The notes under the pieces were generated by a model that saw only the letters and a list, made by a program, of their open reading frames with translations, did no database searches and was not told the DNA's origin. Below are positions 61,401 through 64,000 of a stretch of DNA of 64,000 nt, piece after piece. The DNA is from Pleodorina starrii. Taxonomy: Eukaryota > Chlorophyta > Chlorophyceae > Chlamydomonadales > Volvocaceae. How positions within the stretch are numbered: position 1 is the stretch's first letter; each line of letters opens with the position of its first letter. Both the position numbers and the translations under genes were made by a program. The DNA lies in NCBI GenBank assembly GCA_030267565.1, contig BRXU01000008.1, forward strand, positions 1,240,001-1,304,000, written 5' to 3'.

Positions 61401-64000
61401 CCACCCCCACCACCGCCGCCGCCTGCAGAAGTACCGCCGGAGGGGGCTGGCGGCCGGGACGTGCCCACTTGGGCCTGGGACCTCCGGCGCGCTGCTGGCC
61501 CAGCGGCCCAAGGCGGCGGCGCCGCAGCGCCCACAGGATCTCGCCGGGCGGCGGCTGTGGCGGCTGTGGCGGCGGCATCTGTCGCCTCCCCGGACGGCGG
61601 TGGTGGCGGCGGCTCCGGCGGCGCTGTCCACCTGAAGATCATCCGGCGGTCTCCGCTGACGAAGAGCGGGAAGCGCTGTGAGCTGGTGGCCCCGGTACCG
61701 GTACCGCCGCCGCTCAGCTGCGCAGTGAGAGCGGTGCAGAAGAGGGCTCCAGGGGTCCAGGGGTTTTAGGGTTTTGGGAGTGCGATTGGGAGGAATGGGG
61801 AGCGGGAGGGAAGGGGAGAGTGGAGGCAGGAAAGCGGCGAGGAGGGGAGTTGCGAGATGCGAGTGAAGCAGTGATGCTGCTGGTTGCAGCAACAGCCGGC
61901 CGGCCGGAAGCAGTGTGAAGAGACCGAGCGAGCCAACCAACGAACGCCCGAGTGAATGGGAAGGGAAGGTGGGACGGGAGGGAGGGGCAGCGGCGAGGTC
62001 GGCCCAGCCCACGTCCCAAATCGCTCGGGCGTCCTCGAGCGTTGCATATCGCCCATTTGTCATCGCAGATGAGTATCCGCAGAGCGGCAGCGGAGGCGCT
62101 GGGGGGGGGGCGGGGAACGTGTCCGACGTGTTTGTCTGATGGGTAGACTCCCGGTACCGTGAGGAGCCTTTCAATGAACCCCGGAAGGACTGACGCCCGG
62201 ACGAAGCCCGGAAGGAATGAAGCGGCCGCGTTTGCTGTCACCATTTGGGGCAGTTCCGGCCCCGAATCTGGGGAGGGCCAGGGGCAGGTGGAGGGCCCTC
62301 AGCTCACCCGGGCTATGGAGATGTTGACACGCACGTCCTGGAGGGGGATGCAGCGGTGGGCAAGGCGGGGATAAGGGGTGGGAAGGTGTAAAGGCGGAGA
62401 TTCAGGGGGTAAGAAGTGATACCGCAGCGGAGACGGAGACGGCGTTCAGGGGGACGTGTCGGGCGGGGGCGTGTGCGGATGGATCTGTATACACGTGCAG
62501 CGACATTCACACAGTGGGCGTGCTGGGGCCTGGAGGACAAGATACCGTACGGTACCCTCCACGGTACGACGGTACGACGGTACGACATGACGGAACTACA
62601 TGCGGTACACCCACTAGGCATAGGCTCCGGCCTACCCGTGGAACCAACACTTCCCCACCCCCCACCCCCCCACACACACATACGGTACCACCACCACCAT
62701 CACACCACACACACCGACCCACCGACCCACCGACTCACCGCGAGTGTAGGGACCTGGTACGTGGGTGCCCCCGAGGAGAAGAACAGCGGAGGCAGCCACA
62801 GCACCAGCAGCAGCGCAACCAGCGCCAGGAAGCCCTGAGAGCCGGAGGGCGGTTGGGCGGCAAGAGGGGGAGTGTTCGACTGGCAGCTTGCCGACACAAA
62901 CCCTTCTATTTTTGCCCACCCTCCCTCTCCCAGTTGCGTAGGCCGCCCGCCTCTCCTCTCTCCCCAACCTCCCTCTCTCTCCCCAACCAGAGCAGCTCAC
63001 CACCTTCCCCTCCCCCTTCATCGTACCTGCAGGAACTTGACGTATCGGGGCACCCGCTGGCCCAGCCGCCGACCCCGCCGCTCCCTGAGTCGGGGAATGG
63101 GTGGGAGGACGCAACAGAAATCTTTATGACATCAGAGGCCTCCCAAACATCAAGGGAGTTTGGTCTAGTGGTATGATTCTCGCTTAGGGTGCGAGAGGTC
63201 GTGGGTTCAATTCCCGCAACTCCCCATATGTCCTTTTTATTGTACATAAGGCAGAAACTTGTACAGGGCGTTTAATACTGCCTCAATGGTTGATTTTGGT
63301 CGCACCAAACACAAATTATTGCAGTTGAGGCCCCGAATCGCGCTGCCACCTCACACCCCTCCTCGCCCCTCCTCCCACCCTCCGTCACACTTGCCCGCCC
63401 AGCTGCTCACATGTTCCTGCACGTCGCCACGAACAGGCTGGAGCGGATGTCCTCCAGCTTGAGCCAGGAGTAGAAGTCCAGGCAGGTGCTGATGCACGTC
63501 CAGTCAAGAAGTGTACGGATCTCGTACAGGAATGGCACTGACATGGGAGAGGGAGATTGCGGGGTTGGGTGCGGGGTGCGGCACGTGGGCGGAGCTGATC
63601 AAGAGACGGATCGGTTAGCTTCAGCTAGGGTCGAAGCAACCAAGTGGCCTGAGGGATGTCGGGTGAGTATCTGAGTAAAGGCGAGAGTGAGGAAGAGGAC
63701 GGATGTGGAGCGGGCACCTCTATGGCTCCGCTCATTTACCGTATTATACACCCTTATCCCCCCCCTTCGCTCGTGACCCCTCCCCCGATCCCTAAGCTCT
63801 CTCCGTCCAGCCGGGTCGCCTCGGCTACCGATTCGCAGCCATCTTTTATGCCCTCCCCCCCCCCCCCGCGAGCCCCCACTGACGCGCGTAGAAGACGTTG
63901 AACGCCAGGCTGTGCGCCCAATCCGCGCGCCGGTAGAAGAACGACGAGTGGCGGCCGCCGCCGCCCGGCCCCGGCGAGCTGAGCGGCGGGAACCCGTCCC
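58426..64000 (-). CDS. Piezo mechanosensitive cation channel, C-terminal part
   Basis: Exons: 58426-58529, 58822-58999, 59237-59905, 60345-60458, 60754-60927, 61328-61717, 62308-62337, 62739-62834, 63027-63084, 63411-63537, and 63884 to the window edge; all phases close and the 5' part lies beyond the window. Piezo proteins are trimeric plasma-membrane or organelle channels opened by membrane tension. Landmarks: LPFLYEIRTLLDW and WLKLEDIRSSLFVA (anchor region), outer helix GFLALVALLLVLWLPPLFFS, the extracellular cap encoded by 62337-59237, the pore-lining inner helix LSHFGITGLYVTFVFAIGRF, then EDLPSTRRLTELCQDIYVAR and LEEQLFRALINVYRSPELLF, the conserved C-terminal domain, ending in HKQA. The cap contains large Gly/Ala-rich inserts (61328-61640 and 59237-59700). 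One exon is only 30 nt (DVRVNISIAR). The acceptor at 58999/59000 is AAG. A tRNA gene lies antisense in the intron 63085-63410. Confidence 0.93.
63154..63225 (+). tRNA. tRNA-Pro (anticodon AGG)
   Basis: A 72-nt cloverleaf: acceptor GGGAGTT/AACTCCC fully paired, anticodon stem CTCGC/GCGAG around TTAGGGT (anticodon AGG, wobble-modified to IGG), T arm TGGGT/CCGCA with loop TCAATTC, discriminator C. A TTTTT run follows at 63234-63238, a good Pol III terminator. It lies in an intron of the minus-strand Piezo gene, transcribed in the opposite direction. Confidence 0.96.

Overview
The window is nuclear DNA from a green alga, most likely a volvocine such as Volvox or a close relative. The evidence is the gene structure and content: short phase-consistent exons with GTGAGT/GTACGT-type donors, Ala/Gly/Gln-rich low-complexity inserts, abundant tacgtacg, gctagcta and (CCCA)n-type microsatellites, and a very large TmcB-like PAS membrane protein of the kind that is expanded in Chlamydomonas and Volvox. 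I reconstructed exons by hand from splice signals, reading phase and remembered family consensus. For four genes every intron phase closes exactly.

Layout. (1) 1057-3838 (+): a probable SAM-domain/EF-hand protein whose ends are uncertain. (2) 6975-8849 (-): a complete four-exon HD-domain phosphohydrolase-like gene with a G-rich minisatellite in one intron. (3) 10441-15856 (+): an F-box protein with a long Ala/Gly-rich body. One of its introns carries a ~575-bp tandem duplication, each copy containing a tRNA-Arg(CCU) gene. (4) 18776-47586 (-): a 40-exon, ~29-kb gene for a ~3160-residue TmcB-like multi-pass PAS protein. Its introns hold a ~1-kb (GGGT)n array, a 350-bp (AAT)n array, a hAT-like element, a second GC-ended element and a triple palindrome. 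(5) 48966-49768: an 803-bp CACTA-type non-autonomous DNA transposon with perfect 23-bp inverted ends and a 3-bp target duplication. (6) 51492-54787 (-): a complete nine-exon secreted GH5-type endo-beta-mannanase. (7) 58426-64000 (-), running off the right edge: the C-terminal part of a Piezo mechanosensitive channel, with a tRNA-Pro(AGG) gene antisense in one of its introns.

There is no operon-like logic, as expected for a nuclear eukaryotic region. Two large membrane/sensor genes (TmcB-like and Piezo) and a secreted polysaccharide hydrolase sit on the minus strand. All three tRNA genes lie inside introns of protein-coding genes. Intergenic stretches are mostly simple repeats and unassigned sequence. 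The strongest new observations are structural: the nested tRNA genes, the pure (GGGT)n intron array, the mobile elements inside or near genes, and the giant TmcB-like gene model itself.
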